A stretch of DNA of 64,000 nt from Isoetes taiwanensis (Eukaryota > Streptophyta > Lycopodiopsida > Isoetales > Isoetaceae), in assembly GCA_021234155.1 (NCBI GenBank), contig JAJEKV010000129.1:239760-303759 (forward strand), in the 5' to 3' direction. This document shows positions 43,933 to 56,900 of the stretch, piece by piece. A program made the translations under genes and the position numbers. The notes below the pieces were generated by a model. The model made no database searches and was not told the DNA's origin. It was given only the letters and a program-made list of their open reading frames with translations. Position 1 is the stretch's first letter, and the number at the start of each line of letters is the position of its first letter.

Positions 43933-46900
43933 AGCGACATGTGAATAATTTTGCGGGGTTGGGGAGTTATTGTGAGCGTGAGGGCTTCAACCCATGAAAA
44001 GCTTTACCCATGTGATAGCCACAATAATCCATGTAACTAGGTTGTGACTTTGGTATGGTACTGATCTAATCCCATCTACCATTTTAGGGCTAGCAAATGT
44101 GTTATCTAATTTAATCTTTGAGGATGGACTACTCTTTCTTGTGTATGAATTGTATATATTTAATGAATAAGCTTATTGGTAGAAATTTGCTTTGCTATAG
44201 GATAAGCAATTTCATGTTTTCTAGCTAGAATTCAAGTTTTGGCCATTGATTAGTAACTTCATTGGTTTTTAAATTGTTTTGTTCTTCACATATCCTGACA
44301 ATTTCAAGTATTTTTCCTTTCTTACTTTCATATTTAGATAGCATTCCAACAAATAGCTTTGAAGTTAAATCACGAAAAAATTGGACATTGTACAAGAGTT
44401 TATTTTGAGTTGCCGTTTTCTTTAACCCGATATTAAGATTATTAAAGATTATAACAAGAGGGGGTAGAGATCACTTGCCAGCTTCCACAGAAAACCTTCC
44501 CACCTTTACAAGAAAAAGAAATTATTCAGAATATTCACCTATTTATTCATTCTCTATTTTGAAGTTGTACACTCCGTCTGACTCACAACATAGAGAGGAA
44601 TCCACCTTGCACAACTACAACCACCTTTCCAAGAAATCATCATGAATATTCCCATATTTATTAATGGAAAAACTTCTGAGAATACAGCTTATGTTTTGAC
44701 ATATTTTACCACATATCTAACTTTTCAAAAATTTATGGAATACAGTCCAACATATTTGGCCTTGTAGAAATTTTGTATATCATAAGATACTTGTAGCATT
44801 TTGCATATTTCTTTAAATGCTGCACTACATAGCCCGGTTCCGTTTAAAGCTCCAGCCTTTTCTACAAAAGGCTTGTGCTTTTCTTGGTTGGATTTCCACT
44901 CATGCCCTTTTTCTACAAAAAAGGCTTGTGCTTTTCGGTACTCTGAGACCAACAAATTTTTAGGTGGATTTGTTTTTTGATTGCTCTAGACGATAAATTT
45001 TACGTGAGAATTACAGTTCGATTGGAGGTGCAACAACGGCGGCGATTGATTCCATACCGGCAATAGCAAGGGCCGATTCTTTTGCGCGGTATTGTAAATG
45101 TTTTCTATTATTGTTGTTGCCATGCAATTTGGCAAGCTGAAGCCAACTGGAACAAAAGGATGATTCCCGCAATTTGCCATGATTTCGCTTGTATAGCGAT
45201 TCTTAAAAGCTCGAGCCACGGTTATCCCTTGAAATGCTTAAAGGAATAAAAAGAATTTTGCGAAGATCGGGGAATTTTACTCACAGATCTTTTTACCCAC
45301 GATTCTGGTCGGTTTTGATTTTATCATTTTTGGCCACACATTTCTTTCTTTTTAGCAATTTATGAGCGATTGGTTTAATGTTGCGTAGAAATCCCTCTAC
45401 GTTCAAATTATATAAGGAAGTTGAGATTATAATGTCTATAAACGCGTCTATATTCATTTAATTTGATCTATAAGCATGTCTGAGAGGAGATTTACTTTAC
45501 TCTACTGAATGGGAAATTTACTTTAAAGGTGTTAGAGAATTTGTTTGGATTTCCTAATGATGCAAATTTATTCTTCCTTGATGATGTTGCTACTTCTTGC
45601 TGAGAACAATCCTATTTCTCTTGTCTTTTTCTATGGGTACATAACAAGGTTCTACTTGGCCTTCATTGAAGGGAATTGAAACTTAAGCGAGTGAAAGAAC
45701 ATGCCATGTCGAACCATGTGGGCTAAAGTGTTAAAAGTCCCAGGATAAGACAGGTAATTTGTACAAAAAGAGCATTACGTCATTTTAGTTCTTAGATGCA
45801 AATTGCTACAAGATTTATGGCCTTAATTTTGTTTTCTTATTTCTGATTGTTTTTCTGTTGTAGATACCACTGATGACTTGCGATCTTTGGGAATTGCAAT
45901 TGGCATCTCCATGCTTTTATCATAGAAGATGGTGCAGTAACGCGATCAAGAAGTTCGGTAGTGCACTGGCTATTAGCTTTGGAGCAGCTAAGTCTTAGCG
46001 ATAAAGAAGTTAACACCAGTGGTACGGCTAATCGCCTTATTGAAAGATTACGAAAACAACCTACTTTGCAGCCAAAGATCTGTTGGACTTGAGTATGGGA
46101 AGAGAAGAAGGTATATGTATCTTATGACGCATGGAAAGCAAAAGGCAAACTCTCAAATCCATAGTGATCATGTAGAGGTCCTATAAGAAGTTGGAGGGAT
46201 GTTATGAAGAAATTAGAAGAATCAATCGAGAAAACATAGCATTTGTTCAAAAGTCTCACTTGCCGCCTATAATACTGGGTTTGGGAAGGATTCTCTTCTA
46301 CTACTTGAGACCGGTGATAGGTTTTGGATTGACCCATTTAAAGAGGCGATATCTTGGTATATGCGATTGTGACTACGGTAATAGATGGGAATGATGGGTT
46401 GTTTCCAATTGCTTTTTGTAAGTAGTAAGTCCTTAAAATGATGATAATTAGGTATGGTTCCTTCAAGAAGTTTGAAGAATTGTATGCATCATACACAACA
46501 AGTCACTCACATTTGAATGAACAAAAAGGTTTGGGGAAGGTGTTGAGATTATTTTTGGGGGCTTCGGACTGCATGCTTCAAGAGTACAAGCCTTTTTGGG
46601 ACAATTTTAGGAGGGTCTTGAGAGTACAAGCCTTGTACATTTGTTATGGAATCTGGCCAGTGCCAATACTTGTAGAAATATGATGAAGTGATCTTTAAAT
46701 GCGTCTTTGCGCTAAGCGCCCAAGCTACCATTTAGATTCTTCTTTGCTGACTGATCACGTACGTGGGAGAACTCAAAATTCAAGGAACAGAGGTATGATC
46801 ATCTAACTTCTAATAATGCCGAGAATCTCTACAGATTCTTGGTTCGTGTACCTAGGGAGTTACTTTGTGTTAGTTATATTTGAGATTAGTGGCATAAGTT

Positions 46901-47540
46901 AAAGACGTAAGTTCCATGAACATGGAGCAACAAAGCGAGACTCTATAGGCGGAGAAGCTGAGGCCAATATGCACGGTTGGCATTGACTCACAGTCTTTGA
47001 GCAAGATGTGAAGAGAGAATGTGATGCGTGGAAGCTCTTCTGGGATTATTCGCGACATTAGAAGTTGAATATGAGATTTTGTCTTTGAAATCTAGGATTT
47101 AATGAATATGGAAATGAGAACATGCTCTTAAATGAGTAAACCGCGAGGGTATTCCTTGTGGATATCACGGCATGTGCAATACTATATAGAAATAGGTGTG
47201 TTGGGAAGCTATGCTCATCAAGCATTTTTTCTCACTTCCTACTCTAAAACCTATATAGGAGATCATGCACACCCTTATTGTTCCTAATTTCTAAGAATGC
47301 GATGTTGCCTCCAACAACTCCGGGTGCCCAGAACAAAGAGGATTAAGTAAGGGTGAAGGAAGAAGTGAAAGTTCATCATTGTACTTGCCGGATCTGAGGC
47401 GGGGACCACCGCTCACAGAGACATCTTGGGGCACCCATCTGGTGTAATCGTCCATTGTGATTATTGTACTTGAACCAATGTTTATGAGATTTGGGGTTAG
47501 TCTTGGTCCACTTATCTTATCTTATCTTGTTGAATTTTAA
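43933..47540. other. No gene recognised
   Basis: Frames of 60-81 codons (for example 44725-44955 minus, 46191-46394 and 46438-46683 plus) lack known motifs. A short direct duplication of AGGCTTGTGCTTTTC lies at about 44871 and 44922 with CTTTTTCTACAAAA next to it, which might be subterminal repeats of a DNA transposon, but I could not find ends. Confidence 0.35.
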
Positions 47541-47544
47541 TGAA

Positions 47545-47850
47545 CTATGGGGCATTCAAAACAAACGTGTGGGTTCAAAGGCATTTTAAACATTTTGCAA
47601 AACTTTAAAGGATGTTTTGTGGATTTAAAGACAAGATTTGAAATAAAACACACGTTATATAGGTACCAAAGGGGTATTTTGTGAATTTGAAGGAAACGAA
47701 GGGGCATTTGAGGAATTATGTCAAAGCGTAAGGGTATTTGAACAATTATCAAAGCCCTACAAAAATCGTTTAATAAAATTTGGCCGGGGGCGTTACAAAA
47801 GCCAGGGTGCGAAAGTTAGGGGTATGTGGAAAAATATGTCAGAACGCGGG
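47545..47850 (+). repeat. Degenerate ~30-bp tandem repeat (GGGGCATTTGAGGAATTATG type)
   Basis: Six or seven units share the pattern GGG(C/T)ATTTTG.G.ATTTAAAG, for example GGGGTATTTTGTGAATTTGA, GGGGCATTTGAGGAATTATG and AGGGTATTTGAACAATTATC. A 71-codon minus-strand frame here merely follows the repeat. Confidence 0.65.
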
Positions 47851-48170
47851 TGTGCGTAGTTTTCCCTTTATTAATTAACCAATTTTGAAGATCCACATTC
47901 CTTATAAAATAGTCTAGAGCACTTTGTAGTTCCTATACAAAGTAACCGATAATCGCTGAACTAGTTGTTGTAATACGAGTGTGCTATATGGTTGTGAAGC
48001 GTTTATACAAGCAATTCATGCTCCACATGCTATATAGACTGTGGCGTTCGGCCGCGATTATCTGTTGGAGGCATTATCATCTTGCCTAAATCGCAGCGAT
48101 ACCATCAGATTGGCGGTAATACTGGCAGAAATGTATGGCGAGTAGCACCCTAGGGGCAACTTGCAAGGTG

Positions 48171-48253
48171 TGTACATTTATTTATGTGCCCATTTATTCA
48201 TGTGCACATTTATTCATGTACCTTTATCCATGTGTACACATTTACCCATGTGG
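48171..48253 (+). repeat. 16-bp tandem repeat (CATTTATTCATGTGCA)
   Basis: Five units such as TGCCCATTTATTCATG and TGCACATTTATTCATG run head to tail, the last two degenerate. Confidence 0.8.
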
Positions 48254-48328
48254 TTGCTTTATGCCCACCTGGATTAATAAAGGCAGTGGGGCCACACCCA
48301 TTTATCCCACATGCTTAAAGGGATAATG

Positions 48329-48356
48329 GAAACCCTAACCTAATGGAAACCCTAAC
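48329..48356 (+). promoter_or_regulatory. Two telo-box motifs (AACCCTAA)
   Basis: GGAAACCCTAACCTAAT and GGAAACCCTAAC lie 16 bases apart. Telo boxes are frequent near plant transcription starts and in leaders of growth-related genes, and also in LTRs. A pyrimidine-rich leader-like stretch follows, but no gene was recognised downstream. Confidence 0.3.
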
Positions 48357-48399
48357 TTTCTATTTTCGTCCACCCAGCTTTCTCTGGCTTTGTTTTGCT

Positions 48400-49795
48400 T
48401 GCTCAAGAGCCAAACTCGCCTCCCAAACTACGTAAAGCGATGCAGCTCCTTCAGTTTCCCCTTCTAGCTTCATCTTAGCGATTCCCGGCCCGGCATGAAT
48501 TAGAGTTGAGGCGGAGAGCCAAGCTGGATTGATTATTTTGTCATTTAATAGTCCTAATTGCCTCGAGGCTTAGAATAAGTAAGGTTTACAGCCTATTGAA
48601 TTGCCCATAGCGACCCATCTAGATCTCTAGATACCAAGCCATAACTAAAGAACCTAACTCATGTGATTTAGATTAAATCTCATTCTTTAGTTCTTCTATG
48701 ACATGTATGTGATGATGATCTTTGTGGACTCATTGTATTGGGAAGGGGTAGAGGCCTTAAAAGCTGAAGTAGTATATGATGCTCTAATAACCCTCTTGAA
48801 TGCCTTTATTAAATTAGAGCACGTGTACAAGACACAGAGTTGTGGGTGAAGGGGGCGAGGCCCGACTTACAAGGAGGTTCATGTCGGGCTCGCAGTCATG
48901 TCCTCACGGTAGTAGAGCTACTCAAGGGGGACTATTGTGGGCTAGACCTAATGCTCTGCGCGCCAGCGCTGGCATTAGGGGCTTTGCATGGGTTGACACT
49001 CTTGGGTGGTGGACACCTTCCATAGGTTGATCCGAGTCTGACCATTGGCCCTCTAGTCACCACGAGTCGACATGCCAGCTTCTGGTGGGAGCAATCCCTA
49101 CACGCCCCATGGGCGGGAGATGAAACCGGGGAATAGCCTTTGGCTATGCATCCGTGGACTCTGATCAAGTCCCAACGCTTTTCAGCCTACTCGCAAGGTG
49201 TGCACGGAAGAGGCCGGATGGAGTGGACTACCCAAGCCATGTTCTATTGCCGGTAAATCCATTGCCATGAATTACATGCGGTAACCCGCAGAGCCCAAGC
49301 GGGTCAGTCATCCCTCTCTTGAGTTGAACCTTGGGTAGGAACTCCTATGGGATGTGCTAATCTTTGTCTATCTTGAGATATGTGGTGAACCATCGCCGTG
49401 ATGGACATGTGATGTTGATATTTGTATCTTGCGACGCATGTATGTTTTGAACTTGCATGACTAGGTAGGCTCTAAAGGGGGGTATGGTAAAATGACCCCT
49501 CCATTCTTCCCCGGAACTCATCAAGGTTGCGGTGACCGCGTGGAGGAGCCTTGTATCGGCTTATGGAGGTATGGGGGATGAACTCCTGTTTGTATCAAAG
49601 TAAGTGCAAATCCGCAGTGAGTATCGGAGAAATGTTCTTGGTGACCAAGAGCAAAGCCAAGCGACCATGCTCGATGAATTACTAACCCAGTAGGATTCTC
49701 AGAGCCTCGAAAAGTAGAATTTTTTCTCATTTTTGCTTCTAGTTATGTGCTAAGCTAGTAGCAGTGGGGAGAATTGAAAACTAGGAGAAAACTAA
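48400..49795. other. No gene recognised, GC-richer stretch
   Basis: 48840-49300 has higher GC and overlapping short frames on both strands with no domain. It may be an untranslated part of a retroelement. Confidence 0.35.
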
Positions 49796-52335
49796 AAGTT
49801 GACCTAAATTTTGACCCTCGGTAACGTATACCAGGTATATGCAGGCCAAAAAACCAAATTTTGGTTTGCTTCCAGCTGCCTGCCAAGTGAGACATAGAGC
49901 CCATCATCCACCTTAAAACATGATGAATTTTAACAAACTAACATACTCATCGAGGTTTAAAAGGTAAAGGTAAATTACATACATACAATAGTATACCCCT
50001 AGGAATATACTTTAGAAATCTATAATTTGATCATAAATGCCAAATATCTCGCAATTATCGCCCGGGCCCAAAATCAGATTTACGGTTTTGCCTCCAGCCT
50101 GCCAGGTAAGAGATAATGAATAGAAAAAGTCTGAAATAAGCATATGTTATAGGTTAATAGGTGCCTTGGCACATGAAAAAAGAGTAACAGAATTTGACCT
50201 AAAATTGGCCAAACTATAAATAGACCCTAAGACTCCCCCCTCCCCTTTGTAGACTTCATATTTTAATTGCTCCAAGCTTTTTGCGTGATTTTAGGCGCGG
50301 GAGCCCTCCGTCCAGCCGAGCTAGTAAAGATGCCGAGGAACCAGGCGGTTATTCCGGGACCTCTGGCTTAACCGAAATACTGGGAAGCCCAGATCCAGAG
50401 CCTCCGCCAGTGGCCGGATGCTTCGGGCGACTTCTGGCGAGAGGGCTGACCTTCTGTGAGCGAGGAAAGCGCCCGGAGGAGGCGGCCGCGAGCAGGATCC
50501 CGGACACTCCTTGAGTACTGAAGAAGAACACATTGGATCCCCGGGTTCAATGGATGAGACAAGGAGGCGTCTGGCCCAGAATGCGGCTTGGGGAGATAAA
50601 AGGCAGAGGAAGGCGGTCGAGGCGGGGAGGCCAAGGTTCAAGGAAAAGGCGGAGGAGCCAACCCAGAAACCCGACCCTAGAAGGAAAGAACTTCAGCGGC
50701 ATGGATTCAAATGCGAAATGAAGCGGTAGATGAGAGAAAAAGTAGAAGTACACGAAGGCAGAGAGGGAGCCACCAGAAGTGGGAAGAGCATTTCGAGGTG
50801 TGGATCCGAAGGCTACCGAGCAAGGCAGTCAAGAGAAGAAGAAGAGGAGAGAGAGAGGGAAGAAAAAGGAAGCTAAGGAGTAGGAGGAGAAGAAGAAGAA
50901 AAAGGGCAAATATGTGGAGCCCCAAGAGGATTCAGAAGAGAGAGGCCTTTAGGAGAGCGGTCAGGTCGTCATCGAGGGAGCGACCAGCCAGAGCCAACCG
51001 CCCTCCTCCCCGGCCGATTGATGTGATGACTTCAGCTTCGGCCTGGAGGTGGGCTGCCTCCAAGCCCGGCCGAGAGGACCGGCCGATGAGAGCGGGGAGA
51101 AGCGAACCCGGCGGTCGCGGGGTGCCCAGCCGAACTTGGGAAAAGGACTTCGAACAATCCTTTCGAGCCCGCGCACAGAATCATCGTGATAGATCTATCC
51201 GAGTCTACCGGAAAAACTAAGACACATGAGGTTAAATTGAGAAGAGTAGAGGGAAACACAACTCACTACTATCCCCGGGCCGAACAAGGTCACTTTGTAA
51301 CATGTGGATGGTCATCCAAGAAGCCAGGCAGCTCAAAAGCGCCCTTGAAGAAGCACATTCCTGAAGAAGCCACCCAAAAGGAAAGCCAACTCGAGAATTT
51401 GAATCGAGCAATGCGGGGAGAATCAGGCACTTCGGAAGGTTGCGACATATTCCGTCTGCCGGATTAAGCTCGGCTAGCGGAAAGTGAGGGGAAGTGAATA
51501 CGAGGAATTCTGACTCGGAGCATGAGGGTGGCCAGACTGAGATCTTTGCCGACTTTACAAGCGGTAGGAGCATAAAGTGGTCGACACTTTGAAGACTCAG
51601 CGGCGCAGCGTGCATGCTAAGAGGGTAATCTTAATGAAGAAAGGAAGAGCGGGCACACGGCGATCACATAAAGGAGAGCCCCATTAATTTTATAAATGAC
51701 AAATTTGTACCCAATCTCTCACGGTATGGCGGACCAAAAGCCAGTTTTGGTTTTAGCCTCTGGCGCTAGTGAAAAGACCATATCACCCTAAACTAGTCAA
51801 AACATCTTCGTCGGCGGTCAATCTTGTATATCTCGATGAGATTTATCATGTTTTGACCTTAGTTCCTGCTTGTTTTGAATAAATTACAGACCAAATTGGG
51901 GCCAATGTCTCGGTATCGCCCGGACCAAAAGCCAAATTTTGCTTGGTTTTGCCTCTGGCGCCTGCAAGTAGCAAGGATTATCTTATTTTTCTCCGGCATG
52001 CCATATCAATTGACCTCTAGTTTTGTTACCATGAGGTTCATTAGATATTAGTCCTAGTCGACATAAACCCTCAAATTAGCCTCCTGACCCCATTTGGACG
52101 CCAGATGGTTTGGGGTTTACAATCCCAAGAGTTTTCCAAGTCGTCCAAAAATTAGGGTTTTTTTCTTTGTACATAAATAGGTATTTATTTCTCATAGCAC
52201 ATCCTACAAGTTTGCTCCGGAAGCCTTCTAAAAGGCGATCTTCCGGTTTTCACAGCTTTTGCATTTGTTTGTTAGTCAATCTCACCTCTAGATCCACCTT
52301 GTTGCTGAGTTTTGGCTGATGGGTACAGAAATGCA
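49796..52335 (+). mobile_element. Probable short LTR-type element with gag-like interior
   Basis: A box like CCAAATTTTGGTTTTGCCTC then (T/C)GGCGCCTGCCAAG occurs in pairs: at about 49850 and 50070, and at about 51740 and 51945. Both pairs are spaced about 200-220 bases, so the terminal regions seem to be diverged direct repeats about 1.87 kb apart. A TATA box lies at 50214-50222 (CTATAAATA). The 1.4-kb interior (about 50280-51680) is GC- and purine-rich and encodes a broken, highly basic and acidic plus-strand polypeptide (for example EEEERERKKKEAKE, then KGKYVEPQEDSEE, in shifting frames), which resembles a gag C-terminal region in composition. No RT or integrase is seen, so it would be non-autonomous. 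Ends and target duplication could not be fixed. Confidence 0.45.
50214..50222 (+). promoter_or_regulatory. TATA box in the left LTR-like repeat
   Basis: CTATAAATA is followed about 30 bases later by a C-rich tract and GC-rich transcribed-looking sequence. This position suits an LTR promoter. No experimental or comparative support. Confidence 0.35.
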
Positions 52336-53892
52336 GTCACCCATCACCCCATTTGAGAGAAGCCGTCTTAGTATTTCAAGTTTTCGAGAGGAAGAGATAG
52401 ATGTGCAAGCCACTCTGCGGGCAACCCGACCTATATAGAGTCATGTGTGGGAGGTTCAAGCTAGGGTAGGGCCGAGTCCTTAGATGCTGACTCCCCCCCC
52501 TTGTGGAATGTGTGTATTTTGTTCCTAGGCCATCCCACCTCCAAAAGCTGACCTTGGGTGAGTGTTCCCAACATTGCCAAAAATCGACCAGCAAAGGGGC
52601 TGGAGATTGGCACCCCTACATGGTCTTGGCCCAGTTGATAGGACAAGTATTTCTCCTACAGCCAGCCACAGCAATCTTTTCTTTCTCCGCCAGTGCCCGA
52701 GAACCCCATTGGGGAAACCTCTATTCCTCCCAGCGGATGTGGGCCCACTTAGCATCCTGGTGAAGGTGGAAACTCCTTTTGCGGTATCAGGGGAGCAGAA
52801 GGAAGGCGAAGAGGCAGGGATACGATGGCGAGGACTATGTCGAGGCTCGACCCCGAGGAAGAAGGCGGCAACTAGCGAGGCGGGGAGATCTGCAGTCTTG
52901 AAAGGGCCGTGAGACCCTCGGGATGGCTCCCGGGTTTGGAGAAACAAATTATCCACCGGCCTAGCCCCCATCATCTATCCCGGCCCGAGTCCCGGGAATT
53001 ACTGCTCCAGTCTGAGGCTTCGGCCCGGAGTTAAGCTGGCGTCAGCCACCGAGCCGCTGGCCATCTGGATGACTTCATGCGTTGAGGGGCTTCCAGAGCT
53101 TCCCAATTGGTAAGAGGCAGAGCACCTGCCAGGGGAGTGTTGACTTGTTTATCAAGCCTCTGGCTGACATCAGGCAAATGATAGGCTTCGGGACCTACTT
53201 GGCCGAAGAAGAGTTCTCACATGCATCAAAAGCGGATGGGGATCAGGTAGCCGATCTGGGCTCTTGACACAACCCCCGCGAGGAGAGAAGCGAGATCGAC
53301 CTCGAAGCCGAATCTCCTCGGCTTGGTCGGGGACTGGAGATAACTCACGAGAGATTGAAAGTAGAAGCAGTCGCAGAAGGAAGACATAGAAATTTGGTGT
53401 TAGTAGGGGCGACAAATCTTGGCTGGCGACAAGCGGGGACATGTCGGGCCGAGATATCACGCCTCTGCTAATGGAGCCGAGAAGGATAGCGGTCGCCTGC
53501 ACCTTAAGTTCAGCCAAAGAGGCTGAAGAAGAATCATTCATGCCATCGCACTCTCAGGCTTTTGCTGACATGCTTTCGGTACTCATAACGATTGGCCATG
53601 CCATCCCTAGTCAAAGAGAGCGATGGCGCGACGGCATATCACCGCGACCAGCCATACCATAACCCGGCGGGGAAGAAGACTAGGTAGCCCAGCGGCCTAC
53701 CGCGTCGGCCAGCGGGGTAGAAGACTTGAATGCCGAAGCCTTACGAGGCGGGGACATCAACCCGACATCCTCGGGAACTTGGGACACTCGTAGGAGCGGC
53801 CCAAGTTAAGTTCTTGGGGATGGCCATACTCTGCAGAGCAATTTCAAGAATAGTTACACTCTTGATCCAGGAGCATTGTACTTAAAAGCTAT

Positions 53893-53896
<4 letters not shown>
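52336..53896. other. GC-rich retroelement-like DNA, no assignable gene
   Basis: Frames of 60-149 codons on both strands (for example 52525-52974 minus, 53170-53541 minus, 52562-52912 plus) overlap each other. None shows a known motif. Base composition matches the interior of the element at 50.3-51.7 kb and changes abruptly at the (AT)n tract, which suggests continuing transposable-element sequence. Confidence 0.35.

Positions 53897-53898
<2 letters not shown>

Positions 53899-53955
<57 letters not shown>
53899..53955. repeat. (AT)n microsatellite
   Basis: Uninterrupted AT for about 57 bases, marking the left edge of the first copy of the 3.9-kb duplicated unit. Confidence 0.95.
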
Positions 53956-53959
<4 letters not shown>

Positions 53960-56900
53960 TATACATATATATCCAATGGCTGGCTCAGGCTTAACTGATT
54001 ATGCTAGGATTTCTAGTTTGAGAACTTTTTCTGGTAGTGGAATGACATGACTCTATTAATCTTCTCTGAAAATCCAAAGATTGGCTTTGACCTTGGTAAT
54101 ATGGGAAGTTCTAACGAAAGTGCAATGATCCAAAGGGTGGCTTACGCATACTTGTAAATACAAATGACAATCTTAGGCTTATGTCCCACTAATTTAGCAT
54201 TGCCAATTTGATTTATATACTTCTCAATTGTTCAGTTTTACATCGAAGTTTGGAATGAGATCAGGCCTTGTCAATTGGACAAAGTTGTTGTAAGATACTT
54301 ATTTTTTTGAGACATCTAATTTCACCTCAAACAAAAAAATGGCTTTAAAGCATTTACATGCCAGGGAGGCATGACACAAACTTGCACCAAGAGAGATGCA
54401 ATATTCAAGCCGTTCTAGAAGATTGCTCAGCACTAGGCTTTTTATTGATTGACATTATAGCCTATATGGTTAAAATACTTTAAAATACTGGAGTGCAAGG
54501 ATCGATTAATGGAGCAGTGCACTTTTGTAGAATATCCTAGTGAGACTTTATGGTGGACACATTGGTATGGTTTGGCACAACAAAGGTGCGTACTTAAGAT
54601 TTCCTTGTCTCTGAAAGCTCTTCCTTGAATGGAGCAAGCAGATTTTTGCTTAAGGATATCCCATTGTGGCTATAAAATATGCACATTGTTACTTTGGACC
54701 ATAAATTGAGAGCATACAAAAGCCTGCATAAGGTATTTTCCAAAGGTTGTCTCTCTTCCAGTAAATTTTGCATTTTAACAGTGGAATATCATAGCTTTAA
54801 GGGATATATTTTTTTTAAAAAACCAAATGCCTGGGTATCATTTGATGTTTTTTTCCCATTCGTCACTTTACTTGAAGAAAATAGGTTTTCATTTTACATT
54901 TCCCATGCTTGACTTGCATGCATGCACCTTTTTCTAATATAAGGCATGGTTGCCACTTGTCTTCTATCAGTTAAGCCGCTTGCATGTATAATGTTTTGTA
55001 TGAAATTTTGCCGGCGCATGGAATTTAGTTTGGACTGCAGCAAAGGGCATACTGTAAAGTAATGCTTTTGGTGTCTTTGCCGATAATGGGTTGGAGGTAT
55101 TTTTACTACCAAAAAAATCCAATGAAGGATAATGTCTTGAGGTGTCTAACTATTGTTGGCCCTTTAAAATAACTTGGACTATTTACGTGAGGGAGTTCAT
55201 CTTTGGTTTTTAAATAGCATGTAAATATTGGGTATTTTCACTGCCGTCTGATTAGACATACATCGGCATACTAATGTGAAAGGGATGCTTCCGGTAGAGC
55301 ACCTCTAGGAATGCGTATGTCGGACAAAGCGGTGGTGGAAGTTTGGTGAGAATGTATCTTAGCACCATTCATACAGTTTTTTCAATGGAAGGCATGCTTG
55401 AACTGCAGTACTGGAATCACTTTAAGACTCCTGTAAGCAAGCAATGGTGGTATACGTTGTACTTGCGATTACGAAATCCTCCGGGCATTTATCCAGCGCT
55501 TATGTGGCTTGTTATAATGATGATCTGCTGAGCATACAATCCGATGTTACCGAAGGCAGTCAAAAGCAAAAGTAAGGTGCATTTCTTTGATCTATCTATT
55601 TGACAGAATTTTATGAACATAGATTTTGCATTTCATGGAGTACGGGCATTTGATTTCCCTGGCAAAAATTACTTGGCATTAAAGATACTGCTATGTGAAC
55701 ACTAGGTTTGCTTTTTCTTTTGATGTCCAAATCAGGTGTGGCTGATTTGCCTCGAATCTACACTACGTAACAATGGGCGGGATTTTTGAATTGTTCATAT
55801 TAAGGATAGCAAATACGGTCTAGTGCACAAGTGAAATCCGGATTTGATTACCAGGTTGTCTGGCTTAGAGTATACCGCAATTAAAAGGTTTCCATTGTTT
55901 TCTCGTATACATATTGTCAAAAGCTGAGGCCCATATAGGATCCTTATTATATACTGGTTTTGCCTCTTCATGATCTGGCAGTGGAACTTTGCTTCCTCTT
56001 GCATTTTAAGGTATCTGTCTCCAAGTAATGAGAGATGCATCTCTGTGAACGAGAGATTTCATGATGGATTTAGTGTTTGGTTAAAAGCGACATTTGGGCA
56101 AGGACAAGAACACTTTTAGGAGTGAGAAGGCGTTTATTGATATCCGCGCTACAACTACAAATGTAAAGAGAGTGACTTGGAAAAGCGATATGTGGAAGTT
56201 TCCAAGATCTTACAAAGCGAAACAAGCATGGAGCTCAACACTTGGGGAGTCGCAGGGGAGGCGATTTTAGTATTTTTACCGACCGTGGCGACTTTATTGA
56301 TGGAGATGTCTTAAATGTCGGGTTTTTAAGTTTTGATTAAGCAAATCTATTGATTGCATAAATTCAGAGAGCGTGCTTGTTGCTTGCTCTCTTCTTTTTT
56401 AAAGAAAAAATATGCCTTTGAATGTTTTAGGAAAAACGAAAATATGCTTATAAATACGTCAGCGAAGGTAATAAATCACGTGAGAGTACAGCAGCGCGCA
56501 GTTAAGACAGAGTCATTAAGTTTTCTATTGATACTTTTCATCCCTTCTGCGTTGTATGATTTACATCATGTTTATAGAAAGCATTTGTGGAAACTTGCAA
56601 AATTACATGCCATGACCTACGTAGAGAAAGCAGGGAAGTACTTTTATCTTTACATCTCTTGATTTGATTTATAACATTAAAGTTTTCATCATGTCTACTC
56701 GGTTATTTTGTTATATTATTTGTTTTTTAAAGGTCAGAAGAAATTTTATGCATACATGAGACTCTCTAAACTACTGCTAATCCCTTTCTTGATTACAGTT
56801 ATGGCTAATGCTTGAATGGTTGGATTCGCAGTGCTTAGGATTTCTTCCTACCTACTCTATTTTATCATGTCTTTGATGAAGCGTTTCGCATGGAGCACTC

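Noticed and set aside
34808-43937. Five-base target duplication of the LTR element (CGTGA / AGCGA)
   Set aside because: The two pentamers do not match; sequence error could explain it, but it cannot be claimed.
50321-51220. Long overlapping frames on both strands in GC-rich DNA
   Set aside because: High GC lowers stop frequency; the frames contradict each other and only the plus-strand charged pieces resemble gag composition.
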